A stretch of 64,000 nucleotides of DNA from Selenomonas sp. AE3005 (GCF_000686945.1 NZ_JMME01000007.1:62001-126000); one strand, 5' to 3'. Numbered from the stretch's first letter, positions 42,964 through 52,589 are shown. Notes: generated by a model from the sequence alone, not told the origin. Numbers and translations: made by a program.

Positions 42964-43623
42964 TCAGCGATGGTCACTGGCCAGAACCAGAGCGTAGATT
43001 GTGCCGGCACCGGCGGCTTTTAATACCTTGGCGCATTCGTGCAGTGTTGCCCCTGTAGTCAGGATATCATCAACCAGTAAAATATTTTTCCCTGTCACTG
43101 CCTTTGCCGCTGTTACGGCAAAGGCATTTTTGAGATTCTGACGTCTTTCCTGTTCGCTTAACTGATACATCGAGACAGTAGTCCGCAGCCGCACCAGTTG
43201 ACGCGTCAAAGGTATATCTGCTGCCTGCAGAAAGTTTTTAAAAATAAGCTCCGCCTGATTAAAGCCCCGCTGTTTTTCCTTCGCCGGATACAGCGGTACT
43301 GCCACGGCCATATCAACAGCTGCCAGAATATGTCCCAGCTGCTTATCTGCGAGCCCTGCCCTTAGCAGCGTATCAATATACGGCAGGGTGCTGCGCCTGC
43401 CCCTGTACTTCAAGGCCTTGATTATACTTTGCAGGCCGCCGCGGTACACGCCAAAAGCCCATGCTTCAGCAATAGCTTTCTGCATGGGCACTTTTAAGGG
43501 CAATCTTTGTAATTTTAACGTTTCCTGCAAACAATGCGGACACCAAAGGCCGCGCTCTTCCACATAGGCATGACACAGGGGACAATGCGGTGGAAAGATA
43601 AAGTTCAGCAGTGTTTCCCACAT
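42964..43623 (-). CDS. comF: ComF-family phosphoribosyltransferase-like protein
   Basis: 219 aa from ATG 43623, directly after the stop of the upstream gene. N-terminal zinc finger CPLCHAYVEERGLWCPHC, middle VPLYPAKEKQRGFNQAELI, PRPP loop ILLVDDILTTGATLHECAK. ComF proteins take part in DNA uptake in naturally competent bacteria, otherwise of unclear role. Overlaps the yqeB reading frame region, so coupled to it. Confidence 0.92.
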   Translation of the reverse strand: MWETLLNFIFPPHCPLCHAYVEERGLWCPHCLQETLKLQRLPLKVPMQKAIAEAWAFGVYRGGLQSIIKALKYRGRRSTLPYIDTLLRAGLADKQLGHILAAVDMAVAVPLYPAKEKQRGFNQAELIFKNFLQAADIPLTRQLVRLRTTVSMYQLSEQERRQNLKNAFAVTAAKAVTGKNILLVDDILTTGATLHECAKVLKAAGAGTIYALVLASDHR

Positions 43624-43624
43624 A

Positions 43625-44467
43625 TTAACCACGACCAAAAAATCTGTGTTTGGGGCGTTTGCTATGCCAAACCATGACCGCCATCAGGACGGAACCGGCT
43701 ACACAACGCGCCTTGTCAGAAATGGTATAACATTCCTCCTGTCCCATGGTGGGATTGATATCGGCGATCTTCTGCCCCTCTTTGACCCGGCTGCCGCGGT
43801 GCAGGCTGCCACGCAGCACACCAGCCAGCGGTGCCTTTATCTCTATCGTTTCGCCTGCGTCAGTCCGCAGGGTGGCAATCGTCTCTCCTTTCTTCACCAT
43901 CATGGAAATAGTGAACAGGGCGTCGACTATTCCTGCTGCCGGAGCAAACAGCAAATGCTCAATATTGCCACTCGCGCCGACGGTGCTGCTGTCTATATCC
44001 TGCCGGCGTGCCGAATAGCCCTCATAAATAAGACGGCCGAGATTATAACCGCGCATGGTTTCCACGACCACATCTACATCACGGCCAGCACAAAAGCCCG
44101 GGCCTAACGCAATGGTGTGCTCGGCCATGTCCTTGGTTGTACCATTGGTCGTATGCGAAAGAATCGCGTCCACGAGCACCTGCGGCTTTAATTCCTTCAC
44201 GCAGCGTGCCTCGGGGTCCTCCAGCATTACCAGTTCGCCTTTCTTCAGGCGCTCCTTGGCCTCGGCAAGATTCTTGGCCTTGTAACAAATAACCCGTTCC
44301 ACTTTGGCCTCACCACGGTACATAGCCTCGGAAAAAGAAACCCGGCGGCGTGTGGCTGATGGTTCTTTTTTCTCCAGTACCAACACACGGAAGCCTGCCC
44401 GATAGAGGGCGTGAATGACTCCACTGGCCAGTTCACCACCGCCACGCACGATAACCAAATGTTTCAT
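43625..44467 (-). CDS. yqeB: YqeB/EF2563-family selenium-dependent molybdenum hydroxylase maturation protein
   Basis: 280 aa. Rossmann-like start VIVRGGGELASGVIHALYRAGFRVLVLEK, then PLAGVLRGSLHRGSRVKEGQKIADINPT, a biotinyl-like segment. Family is tied to selenium-dependent molybdenum hydroxylases (with YqeC, selD). No molybdenum hydroxylase or selenium gene is adjacent here, so the link is from family knowledge only. Confidence 0.85.
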   Translation of the reverse strand: MKHLVIVRGGGELASGVIHALYRAGFRVLVLEKKEPSATRRRVSFSEAMYRGEAKVERVICYKAKNLAEAKERLKKGELVMLEDPEARCVKELKPQVLVDAILSHTTNGTTKDMAEHTIALGPGFCAGRDVDVVVETMRGYNLGRLIYEGYSARRQDIDSSTVGASGNIEHLLFAPAAGIVDALFTISMMVKKGETIATLRTDAGETIEIKAPLAGVLRGSLHRGSRVKEGQKIADINPTMGQEECYTISDKARCVAGSVLMAVMVWHSKRPKHRFFGRG

Positions 44468-44578
44468 TTATGTCTGCTCCTTTATATCCACAATTCACAT
44501 ACTCTTATTATACTATAAAACATCGTTATAAATGAGGATATTTTGCTGCGAATCTTAAATTTTATTTTTTCTAAAGCA

Positions 44579-44607
44579 TTGCAATTATCTGAATACTATG
44601 TTATTAT
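44579..44607 (+). promoter_or_regulatory. Promoter of the candidate long non-coding RNA
   Basis: TTGCAA (44579-44584), 17-base spacer, TATTAT (44602-44607); predicts transcription from about 44614. Confidence 0.55.
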
Positions 44608-44613
44608 ATAGGT

Positions 44614-45187
44614 GTAAAGAGGAGATGGATACGCAAACCACTAGAAAAGTAGTACTGGAGGTCGAAATTTTAGCAGGTGGGTATCTAGCCGAAACAGGCT
44701 CTCTTCATTAGCTTACATACTTGTTCATGAAAGGATGTGAGTGTTTATTGAAGAAATCACTGGGCAGGTGCTCTTTTAAGACCTAGCTAGCAAGTGCATT
44801 GGTGAAGTAAACGAATATCCAATTGGCGAAAAAGAGACGTGATGATGACTTAGTCGCCAGACGTACTCAAAAGCGATTGGAAGTAAGGCGCACAACGTTA
44901 GGACAAGAAAGAAGAAACTGCTATCCCGGGTAAATCTTTACCAACTCTCTATGAGCATCGAAACTGTAGTAACCCTATTGTTATCGAATGAGAGATGCAG
45001 CGCGCGCAACCAATGAATCTGTGTATTCAAAAATGTTTTAGCTAAACATCCATATATCATGGAACACTCTGCTGGATTTCTGCTCGAGAAGAAATCTACG
45101 CCGACAAATGAATACGAGAAGGATAAGTTAATATCTATGAATATCCATAAATAAAGCCGGTACACGATGTGTGCCGGCTTGCTTTAT
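44614..45187 (+). ncRNA. Candidate large structured non-coding RNA (~570 nt)
   Basis: An 800-base gap between yqeB and the BI-1 gene has its own promoter and ends in a GC-rich hairpin (AAGCCGGTACAC/GTGTGCCGGCTT, 45154-45180), yet carries no plus-strand ORF. It is visibly richer in A+T than its neighbours and full of short complementary segments (ACTAGAAAAGTAGT, TAGCCGAAACAGGCT). Not RNase P, tmRNA, SRP or a riboswitch that I recognise. Its size is close to large RNA classes such as ROOL or OLE; membership cannot be shown by eye. A decayed gene is the alternative. Confidence 0.45.
45154..45187 (+). terminator. Terminator of the candidate non-coding RNA
   Basis: 12-bp stem with one G-T pair, loop ATG-type, followed by GCTTTATT; a fair intrinsic terminator with an imperfect T-run. 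Confidence 0.6.
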
Positions 45188-45195
45188 TGATAGAT

Positions 45196-45251
45196 AAAAT
45201 ATATCCCTGCAATATCTTTTATGGTAAAATAGTATTGCAGGGATATATTTT
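45196..45251 (+). promoter_or_regulatory. Perfect 19-bp inverted repeat in the leader of the BI-1 gene
   Basis: Arms 45196-45214 and 45233-45251 (AAAATATATCCCTGCAATA and its complement) with an 18-base loop, ending 20 bases before the start codon. Could be an operator or a leader hairpin that masks translation. Confidence 0.55.
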
Positions 45252-45270
45252 ATGTTAGGGGATGATATTT

Positions 45271-45993
45271 ATGGAAAATCCTATGCTTAGCAAAATAGAG
45301 GACCTCAGCCGTGGGCAGTATATGGCCGAAACCGCCAGCTACTCCGGCGTGGCCTTCAAGGAAATTCTGATGGTGCTGTTAGTGGCTGTATCAGCCTTTG
45401 CCACCATTATCAGCGGCTATGCCACGATGGTAACGACCATTGTCGCCTGCGTTGGCTGTATTATTATGACCTTTATCGTAAGTTTCAAGCCGGGAACAGC
45501 CGGTTTTATTTCACCGCTGTTTGCCATTTTTGAAGGTGCCTCCATTGCCATGCTGTCCATGATAGCAGAAAACTTCCTGCCGGGCGTTGTCGTTCAGGCT
45601 GTGGCCCTCACCTTCACCGTGGCCATTGCCGCAGCGATTGTATTCAGCAAGGGCCTTGTCACCGTAAATGGCAAGTTTACCAAATGTGTGAGCATTGCCT
45701 TGTTTGGCCTGCTGCTGGGCTACCTCCTGCGCTTTGTCCTGTCCTACTTCTTCGGTATGGATTTTGGTTTCATGCATGGCGGCCTGATTGGCCTGGGCCT
45801 CGACCTGCTGATTATCGGCCTGGCTACGGCCTGCCTGTTCATTGATTACCAGCAGATTCAGGACGCCGTCACGCAGGGCCTGCCCAAAGAATACGAGTGG
45901 TTCTGTGCCTTTTCCCTGCTCATCACTCTGGTTTGGCTCTATGTCCGCTGCATTGACCTGCTGCTGACCATCAGCAAATTAGGCGACGACTAA
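45271..45993 (+). CDS. Bax inhibitor-1/YccA-family membrane protein
   Basis: 240 aa from ATG 45271 (GGGG 9 bases upstream). Seven membrane segments; SPLFAIFEGASIAMLSMIAE matches the BI-1 loop after TM3 and the end YIDxxQIQ-like FIDYQQIQDAVTQGLPKEYEWFCAFSLLITLVWLYVRCIDLL is the Asp pair that gates Ca2+ in YetJ-type proteins. Probably a Ca2+-leak or stress-related membrane protein. Confidence 0.85.
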   Translation: MENPMLSKIEDLSRGQYMAETASYSGVAFKEILMVLLVAVSAFATIISGYATMVTTIVACVGCIIMTFIVSFKPGTAGFISPLFAIFEGASIAMLSMIAENFLPGVVVQAVALTFTVAIAAAIVFSKGLVTVNGKFTKCVSIALFGLLLGYLLRFVLSYFFGMDFGFMHGGLIGLGLDLLIIGLATACLFIDYQQIQDAVTQGLPKEYEWFCAFSLLITLVWLYVRCIDLLLTISKLGDD

Positions 45994-46004
45994 TAGCATA
46001 CCAT

Positions 46005-46044
46005 AAAAAATGACGTTGGAAGAATTTCTTCCAACGTCATTTTT
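46005..46044. terminator. Bidirectional terminator
   Basis: AAAAATGACGTTGGAAG / CTTCCAACGTCATTTTTTT, a near-perfect stem with A/T runs between convergent genes. Confidence 0.9.
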
Positions 46045-46704
46045 TTAGCTGTCCTCGTATTCCCGAACCCTTAAGGTCAGATTGCGCTGTGCACATATTT
46101 CCCGGCACCTGGCTATTTCGTCAGGTCCTTCTACTTTATCCACAATGGTCAGCACGACATGCGGCACGTACTTTTTGCTATGCTCGGCAAAGTCCAGCAT
46201 GGCCTCATAGGACTGCAGACCATACTTGGCTCTGGTCAGTTCATAGTACCGCTCTGCGTTCGAGGCATTGAGGCTGATGGATATCGTGTCCAAAATCCCC
46301 TTAAAGTCTGCTGCAATTTCCCGGCCGTATTCCAGCTCGCCGAGCCCATTGGTATTGAGCCGCGTAGGCATACCCGGATGTGTTTCCTTCACATAGCGGA
46401 GCAGCTCTGTAAGCGTGGCCAGCTGCATAGTGGGTTCACCAAAACCACAAAAGACCACTTCTTTGATGTACTCCCATGGCACTTCGTCCAGGGCTTTTTT
46501 CAATTCCGCCACAGTCGGCCGCTTTTTCAGCCACAGACTGGATTCTTCGGCCATCTTCTTCATATTGCGCAGGCAGAAGGTACAGGAACAGTTACATTCA
46601 TTTGTGATATTGACATAGAGATTACGCAGCCCGTCCGGCTGTTCCTGCAGGCTGTCCGGCAAAGATAAATAACGGCCGCCCTTATGTGTTGCATAGACTA
46701 ACAA
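46045..46704 (-). CDS. TatD-associated-type radical SAM protein
   Basis: 219 aa. Radical SAM motif ITNECNCSCTFCLRNM (CxxxCxxC), then FCGFGEPTMQLATLTELLRYVK (GGE-like GFGEP) and LNTNGLGELEYGREIA. Matches the small radical SAM family often found beside TatD nucleases; no TatD gene here. Reaction unknown. Starts one base before the stop of the kinase gene's downstream end, so probably in one operon with pyridoxamine kinase. Confidence 0.82.
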   Translation of the reverse strand: MLVYATHKGGRYLSLPDSLQEQPDGLRNLYVNITNECNCSCTFCLRNMKKMAEESSLWLKKRPTVAELKKALDEVPWEYIKEVVFCGFGEPTMQLATLTELLRYVKETHPGMPTRLNTNGLGELEYGREIAADFKGILDTISISLNASNAERYYELTRAKYGLQSYEAMLDFAEHSKKYVPHVVLTIVDKVEGPDEIARCREICAQRNLTLRVREYEDS

Positions 46705-47529
46705 TTACTTCAGCTCCCTAAGATATTCCTCAAATGGCATGCCGTAATTCCACGGCAAATTAAGTTTTTCGGCGTATTGCAGGCATTTATGGATAAAATC
46801 CGCCGCCTTAACGGCCGCCTGTTCCAGCGTTTCGCCATTGATGAGGCTGCCGGCCACAATAGCCGCAAAAGCATCGCCCGTCCCAGAACGGTCGCCGCCG
46901 ACCTTTTCCACCGTCAGCACTTTGCCCCGCCCGGCCTCAAAGATGAAATTCCGCACGGTGTTATCCCCATGCAAACCCGTGATTATGACCTGTGACGGCC
47001 CATGGGCCGCCAGCTCACTGGCCATATATTCGAGTTCCGTATCACTGATTTGCCCATTCTTGGGATAAGGTATATCGAGCAGCAGGCAGGCCTCAGTGAG
47101 ATTAGGCGTCACAAGGTCCGCATGCGCCAGCAGGCGGCGCATTTCTGCACACATTTCCAGCGTATAGGATTTATACAGCTTGCCGTTATCCCCCATCACC
47201 GGGTCAACCATTACCCGGGTATAAGGTTCTTTAAAGCGCCGGATAAAATCCTCCACCAGCGTAATCTGCTCAGCCGAGCCTAAAAAACCGGTGCAAATAC
47301 CATCAAAGGACAGCTGGTTTTTCTCCCAGCTGTCCATATATGGCTGCATGCGCTGCGTATAATCATCAAGATAATGATGTTCAAAGCCCGTATGCACCGA
47401 CAGTATCGCTGTCGGCAACGGACAGGCCTGTATCTTCATGGCCGAGATTAACGGCAGTTCCACCGTCACGGAACAACGGCCAAAACCAGTTATATCATTT
47501 ACAAGGGCAATACGTTTTTGACGTTTCAA
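46705..47529 (-). CDS. pdxY: Pyridoxamine/pyridoxal kinase (ribokinase-like)
   Basis: 274 aa: RIALVNDITGFGRCSVTVELPLISAMKIQACPLPTAILS, the long start of the PdxY/PdxK group, DPVMGDNGKLY, and catalytic GGDRSGTGDAFAAIVAG with the anion-hole GTGD. Phosphorylates B6 vitamers to PLP or PMP. ThiD is related, but the start and TGF motif favour pyridoxamine kinase. Confidence 0.88.
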   Translation of the reverse strand: MKRQKRIALVNDITGFGRCSVTVELPLISAMKIQACPLPTAILSVHTGFEHHYLDDYTQRMQPYMDSWEKNQLSFDGICTGFLGSAEQITLVEDFIRRFKEPYTRVMVDPVMGDNGKLYKSYTLEMCAEMRRLLAHADLVTPNLTEACLLLDIPYPKNGQISDTELEYMASELAAHGPSQVIITGLHGDNTVRNFIFEAGRGKVLTVEKVGGDRSGTGDAFAAIVAGSLINGETLEQAAVKAADFIHKCLQYAEKLNLPWNYGMPFEEYLRELK

Positions 47530-47566
47530 CCGGGAATCTCCTCCTAGGTTACAGGGTTAGCGCAGG

Positions 47567-48061
47567 TCAGCGGTTATCCACCTTATCCATGGCGACCATA
47601 TCATGTTCTGCAAAACGGCGCCAGGCCAGTTCTTCGAACTTGGTACCCGGTTTGCCATAATTGGCATACGGGTCAATGGAAATACCACCACGCGGCAGGA
47701 ACTTGCCCCAGACTTCAATGTATTTGGGGTCCATGAGCTTAACGAGGTCCTTCATTATGACATTGACCACGTCCTCATGGAAATCGCCATGATTGCGGAA
47801 ACTTACCAGATACAGCTTTAAGGATTTGCTCTCCACCATCTTTTCTCCCGGTACATAGCTGATGTAGATGGTCGCATAATCCGGCTGCCCTGTAATCGGA
47901 CACAGGGCCGTAAATTCCGGACAGTTAAACTTTACCCAGTAATCATTTTCCGGGTGCTTGTTCTGGAACGTTTCCAAAATCTCCGGACAATAGTCATAAT
48001 GGTATTTAACCTTCTTATTGCCCAATAACGAAATATCTTCCTGCTCTTTGTTTCTTGACAT
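47567..48061 (-). CDS. queF: NADPH-dependent 7-cyano-7-deazaguanine reductase
   Basis: 164 aa, short (type I) QueF. Catalytic Cys in [28 protein letters not shown], and the QueF motif [25 protein letters not shown] holds the Glu/His for substrate. Reduces preQ0 to preQ1 in queuosine synthesis. No other que gene or preQ1 riboswitch is nearby. Its ATG overlaps the last base of the GGDEF-EAL gene. Confidence 0.95.
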   Translation of the reverse strand: MSRNKEQEDISLLGNKKVKYHYDYCPEILETFQNKHPENDYWVKFNCPEFTALCPITGQPDYATIYISYVPGEKMVESKSLKLYLVSFRNHGDFHEDVVNVIMKDLVKLMDPKYIEVWGKFLPRGGISIDPYANYGKPGTKFEELAWRRFAEHDMVAMDKVDNR

Positions 48062-49764
48062 TATACTTCTTTCTCCATCTTTAAAAACTTTTCTTCAAAT
48101 ACTTCGACGCTTTCCGGGTGGCCAAAGAGGTAACCCTGAATGGCATCAGCCTTGCACTCTTTGGTAAGGAGTTCGTATTCGGCCTCCTCTTCCACGCCTT
48201 CGATACAGCATTGAATCCCAATGCTGTGGCACAAATCTACCACGCACTGTACCAAACGGCGGTCAAAGTCATTTTCGAGTATCTTTTTCACAAATTCCCG
48301 GTCAATCTTTACAATATCACAGGAAAGGTTCTTCAGTGAGGCCAGCGATGAATATCCTGTACCAAAGTCGTCCATGGCAATAGCTATGCCCAGTTTCCGG
48401 AAGGCGTCAAACTGTTTATTGATAAAGCTCCAGTCAGCGACAATTTTACTCTCCGTCAGTTCCAGAACAATACAGTCAGCCGGCATGTCATAGTGTTCCA
48501 GGCATTCTTCTACGCACTTCAGCAGGGACAAATCCTTTATCTGTTCGTAGCTCATATTTATGCTTACCCGGAAGTCAGGAATAGTCCGCCGCCATTTCTT
48601 GCAGGTTTTAATGGCCTCTTCCACAATCCATTTACCCACAGGAATAATCAGCTTGGTTTCTTCCAAAATGGGAATAAACTCCATAGGCGCCACCATACGT
48701 CCCTTGGGGTTCTTCCAGCGCAGCAGGGCCTCAGCCCCGATAAGCCGCTGGTCAACAGCATTTACCTGTGGCTGGTAAAACAGGCTGAACCCCAGGCAGC
48801 CATTTTCCACGCTTTCCCAAATGCTGTCGCGCATGGAAATAGAGCGCACCCAGCGATTGTACTGTTCCTTGCTGAAAATGACGTTGCGGTTCTTCCCCTC
48901 ACGCTTGGCAATATCCATAGCTGCCTCAGCGTGTTTATGCAGTACCAGATAATCCTTGCCGGCCTCGGGATAAAAGACCGTCCCACAGGAGGCCGTACAG
49001 AAATACTGATGACCTTCTAAATCCTGCGGCCGGGACAGGGCACTTTGCACACTGGCAAAAACATCTGCTACATCCTGTTCCTTCGCGCCTGGATAGATTA
49101 CGGCAAATTCATCACCATCGAGCTTAAACAGTGTCAGCTCCTGCGGCAGCACATTGCTGATAATGCTCCCCACACGTTTGAGCACCAGGTCACCGGTCAC
49201 GCGGTTGTAGGTTTCATTTACGATTTTAAAATTATCCAACCCAAATACCAGTATCGCGCCGCCTTCATTTGTAGCACGGTACTGGGCTAATGCCAATTTG
49301 ACAGCATGTTCAAATTGATATTTATTGAGCAGCCCCGTCACCTCATCAGCCTGATTACGCTGCGCCATCCGTGACATAGTCCCGGCAAAGATATATGGCT
49401 TGCCATCCCGGTCTAATCCCACACGACCACGGCAGCGAATCCATACATACTCGCCTTTACGCGTCTTAACGCGATATTCCATATTATGTTCACTGGCAGC
49501 CTGTGAGCCGATGATTTTGGTGATAGATGCCTGATAGGCACTTTTCTCCTCCGGATGAACCAAAGGCACCCAGTATTTATCGAAGTCATATAAAATTTCA
49601 CCGGGCAATTCAAAATCCTGCACCAGATTAGCTGATACCATGACCATGTTTTCCTGCAAATCTGTCAGAAACATATAGTCATTGGTCGTCTTGCGCAACA
49701 GGTCAAAATAAAAACGAAAACGTCGTAAACAGGGGCTCAGGGGAATACGATTATTCTTCTTCAT
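48061..49764 (-). CDS. PAS-GGDEF-EAL protein (cyclic-di-GMP turnover)
   Basis: 567 aa from ATG 49764. N-terminal PAS domain with PAC ([33 protein letters not shown]), a GGDEF domain in which the signature reads KLDGDEF (first Gly replaced by Asp), and an EAL domain with every catalytic motif: [43 protein letters not shown]. So it is a likely c-di-GMP phosphodiesterase; cyclase activity is doubtful. Cytosolic: no membrane segment. Confidence 0.93.
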   Translation of the reverse strand: MKKNNRIPLSPCLRRFRFYFDLLRKTTNDYMFLTDLQENMVMVSANLVQDFELPGEILYDFDKYWVPLVHPEEKSAYQASITKIIGSQAASEHNMEYRVKTRKGEYVWIRCRGRVGLDRDGKPYIFAGTMSRMAQRNQADEVTGLLNKYQFEHAVKLALAQYRATNEGGAILVFGLDNFKIVNETYNRVTGDLVLKRVGSIISNVLPQELTLFKLDGDEFAVIYPGAKEQDVADVFASVQSALSRPQDLEGHQYFCTASCGTVFYPEAGKDYLVLHKHAEAAMDIAKREGKNRNVIFSKEQYNRWVRSISMRDSIWESVENGCLGFSLFYQPQVNAVDQRLIGAEALLRWKNPKGRMVAPMEFIPILEETKLIIPVGKWIVEEAIKTCKKWRRTIPDFRVSINMSYEQIKDLSLLKCVEECLEHYDMPADCIVLELTESKIVADWSFINKQFDAFRKLGIAIAMDDFGTGYSSLASLKNLSCDIVKIDREFVKKILENDFDRRLVQCVVDLCHSIGIQCCIEGVEEEAEYELLTKECKADAIQGYLFGHPESVEVFEEKFLKMEKEV

Positions 49765-49867
49765 AATTATCATCCTACATTGCCTATTTAAATCCCGTTG
49801 GGTAACTCACCCATCTATATGTATATTTTATACCTAAACAGGGGTAATAAGCAAGTGAAAACAAGAA

Positions 49868-49894
49868 AAAGCCCCTGCAAATTGGCAGGGGCTT
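49868..49894 (-). terminator. Terminator of the fumarate reductase operon
   Basis: AAGCCCCTGC-caattt-GCAGGGGCTT hairpin, then TTTTCTTG on the minus strand. Confidence 0.85.
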
Positions 49895-49911
49895 GTGTAT
49901 TGCTTAGGCAA

Positions 49912-50664
49912 TTAGTGGTTGAAGATATTCTTCAAAGCCTGTTTGTTTACATCGCGGTTGAGCTGGGCGAGATACGTCGTCAGCTTGATGTTCTTCGGGC
50001 AGGCCTCTACGCAGTTCTGGCTGTTGCCACAGCTGGTGATACCGCCTTTTTCCATCAGGGCATTCAGACGCTTCGGAGCGTCGAATTTTCCCAGCGGATG
50101 CAGGTTGAAGAGATATGCCTGAACCGTCGGGGACGGGCCGATGAAGTCGGACTGCGGGCCCACGTTCGGGCAAGCCTCGAGGCAGCAGCCGCAGGTCATG
50201 CAGTGCGAAATCTCGTAAGCCGTCTGTGCGGTGTACGGATTCTGAATCGGTGCATTCTTAACTTCCCAGCTGCCGTCAACTTCAATCCAGCCGTGGATAC
50301 GTTTGAGGCTTTCAAACATAACGGAACGGTCGATGAGCAGATCGCGGATAACAGGGAACGTGCGCGCCGGCTGCAGGCGGATAGGCTGTTCCAGATTGTC
50401 AATCAGGGAGCAGCAAGCCTGACGGGCTTTGCCGTTGATAACCATCATGCAGGCACCGCAAACTTTTTCCAGGCAGTTGCATTCCCAAACAACAGGCGCA
50501 ACTTTCTTGCCGTCAACGGTGACCGGGTTCTTCTGAATTTCCATCAGGGCGGCAACAACGTTGAGGCCCGGACGGTAATCTACATCGAATTCTTGCGTAT
50601 AGGGTGCCGCATTGGGGCCATCCTGACGCTCGATTACGAATCTGACTTTTTTCTGTTCTGCCAT
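49912..50664 (-). CDS. frdB: Fumarate reductase/succinate dehydrogenase iron-sulfur subunit
   Basis: 250 aa. [2Fe-2S] ligands CNCLEKVCGACMMVINGKARQACC, [4Fe-4S] CMTCGCCLEACP and [3Fe-4S] CGNSQNCVEACPKN. Carries electrons from the membrane cytochrome b to FrdA. Gene order C-A-B and the single-chain cytochrome b are those of the Wolinella/Bacillus-type menaquinone enzymes. Inferred to work as fumarate reductase, given the anaerobic context and adjoining fumarase. Confidence 0.94.
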   Translation of the reverse strand: MAEQKKVRFVIERQDGPNAAPYTQEFDVDYRPGLNVVAALMEIQKNPVTVDGKKVAPVVWECNCLEKVCGACMMVINGKARQACCSLIDNLEQPIRLQPARTFPVIRDLLIDRSVMFESLKRIHGWIEVDGSWEVKNAPIQNPYTAQTAYEISHCMTCGCCLEACPNVGPQSDFIGPSPTVQAYLFNLHPLGKFDAPKRLNALMEKGGITSCGNSQNCVEACPKNIKLTTYLAQLNRDVNKQALKNIFNH

Positions 50665-50681
50665 TGTTATTGTCCTCCCTC

Positions 50682-52589
50682 TTACTCTTTCTTAGCTACA
50701 GCGTAGTTACGCAGACGCGGCTTAATGAGAGAGTGTTCAAATTCACGATAGGAAACTTCCGGTTCACTGTTGGCAGCGTCAAAAGATACCACCGTGGTAC
50801 GCATGAATTTCTCATCATCACGGCCAAAGAACAGCAAATCATCGTTGCCATCATCCGTCATAGCACGGCCGGTTTCAGCATCGAAATGATACTTGCCGTT
50901 TTTCTCATCGAAAGCCTGTTTCTTAGCTGCATCCCAGGAATCGTAGTCGGATTTCAGGACAATCTTGGCATGAGCGCCGCGGCTTTCATCACGCTGCAGA
51001 GCGGACTTCGTGATAGCCATAGCGTAGATAATCATGTTGCGGAGCTGACGAACAAACATTGCCTCCTGATTTGCCCAGTTGCCATGGTCCGTAACACCGA
51101 TATTATCCCAACGTTTCAGGAGGGCATGGAGTTCTTTCATGCACTGTTTGAGGCCATTGTTATCACGTTCAATGGAAACGTATTTGTACATGATGTCACC
51201 GAGTTCATGGTGCATCTGATGTGCGTTTTCTGCACCGTTCATGTTGCGGATCTTGTCGAATTCAGCAACGCATTCCTGACGTGCTGCTTCCAGTTCTTCC
51301 GGCGTGAGAGCATCACCCAGTTCGCCGCTGCGTGCCAGACGCAGAGCCTCCGGACCGGAGATAGTGCCGGAGTAAGTTGCCGAGAGCAGGGAGTTTGCAC
51401 CCAGACGGTTTGCACCATGGTACTGGTAGTCGCATTCGCCGGAGGCCATGAGGCCCTTGATGTTGGTGTGATGTTCTCTGTCTACCCAGATACCACCCAT
51501 GGAGTAATGGATGGACGGGAAGATTTCCATCGGCACCTTACGCGGATCCTGACCTACGAAATCATCGTACATTTCGAGGATACCGCCGAGTTTGCGTTCC
51601 AGGTAATCAGCCGGAATATGGGAGAGGTCGAGATATACACGGTTCGGGTTGGTCATGCCAAGGCCCATGTGTACAACTACCTTATAGATAGCACGGGAGG
51701 CAACGTCACGCGGTACGAGGTTGCCGTATGCCGGATACATATCTTCGAGGAAGTACCAGCGTTCTTTTTCGCCCGTCTTGGGGTTCTTGCGATATACCCA
51801 AACACGGCCGCCTTCACCACGGCAGGCTTCGGACATCAGACGGTTCTTATCGGAACCCGGGATAGCCGTCGGGTGAATCTGCAGGAATTCGGGGTTGCCG
51901 ATTTCTGCGCCCTGCTGGTAAACAGCGGATACAGCGGAACCATTGCAGATAGTGGACGCCGTGCAGCGGCCATATACCTGGCCAGGGCCGCCAGTAGCCA
52001 GAATTACTACGTCAGCCGGGAAAGCCACGATTTCGTTGGAGTTCATGTTCTGGGCAACGATACCACGGCAAACGCCGTCTTTGTTCTTGATGATTTTGAT
52101 GAATTCCCAGAACTCATATTTCTTAACGCCGCCTTTAACTTCCCAACGGCGAACCTGCTCGTCGAGAGCGTAGAGGAGCTGCTGGCCCGTCGTGGAACCG
52201 GCAAATACGGTACGTTTGTTCTTCTGGCCGCCGAAGTTACGGAGGTCAAGCACGCCTTCCGGCGTACGGGTGAACGGCACGCCCATGCGGTCAAACATGT
52301 GCACGAGTTTCGGAGCTGCCTCAACCATGCCTTTAACAGCCAGCTGGTCAGCCAGGAAGTCACCGCCGTATACCGTGTCATCGAAATGTTCATAGATGGA
52401 GTCATGCTCGCCCTTGGTGTCCATGCAGGCATTCATGCCGCCCTGTGCACACAGGGAATGGGAGCGTTTAACCGGGCAATAAGAGAAGAGGTCAACCTTA
52501 CCGCCGTCTTCACAGATTTTCAGCGTAGCCATGAGGCCCGAAAGGCCGCCGCCTACGACAATAATCTTCTTTTCAGGTTTATTAGCCAT
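50682..52589 (-). CDS. frdA: Fumarate reductase/succinate dehydrogenase flavoprotein subunit
   Basis: 635 aa. FAD site IIVVGGGLSGLMATLKICEDGG, the His for covalent FAD in SHSLCAQGGMNA, and catalytic region HPTAIPGSDKNRLMSEACRGEGG with SMGGIWVDREHHTNIKGLMASGECD. Reduces fumarate to succinate, the key electron sink on the way to propionate. 17 bases before frdB. A long antisense frame over this gene is only a codon-usage shadow. Confidence 0.96.
   Translation of the reverse strand: MANKPEKKIIVVGGGLSGLMATLKICEDGGKVDLFSYCPVKRSHSLCAQGGMNACMDTKGEHDSIYEHFDDTVYGGDFLADQLAVKGMVEAAPKLVHMFDRMGVPFTRTPEGVLDLRNFGGQKNKRTVFAGSTTGQQLLYALDEQVRRWEVKGGVKKYEFWEFIKIIKNKDGVCRGIVAQNMNSNEIVAFPADVVILATGGPGQVYGRCTASTICNGSAVSAVYQQGAEIGNPEFLQIHPTAIPGSDKNRLMSEACRGEGGRVWVYRKNPKTGEKERWYFLEDMYPAYGNLVPRDVASRAIYKVVVHMGLGMTNPNRVYLDLSHIPADYLERKLGGILEMYDDFVGQDPRKVPMEIFPSIHYSMGGIWVDREHHTNIKGLMASGECDYQYHGANRLGANSLLSATYSGTISGPEALRLARSGELGDALTPEELEAARQECVAEFDKIRNMNGAENAHQMHHELGDIMYKYVSIERDNNGLKQCMKELHALLKRWDNIGVTDHGNWANQEAMFVRQLRNMIIYAMAITKSALQRDESRGAHAKIVLKSDYDSWDAAKKQAFDEKNGKYHFDAETGRAMTDDGNDDLLFFGRDDEKFMRTTVVSFDAANSEPEVSYREFEHSLIKPRLRNYAVAKKE

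Noticed and set aside
44938-45165. 75-codon minus-strand frame in the yqeB to BI-1 gap
   Set aside because: No ribosome site, no family resemblance and it runs through the terminator of the candidate RNA.
48062-49911. preQ1 riboswitch controlling queF
   Set aside because: queF overlaps the GGDEF-EAL gene by one base, so it has no leader of its own, and no preQ1-type pseudoknot motif is seen upstream of that gene.
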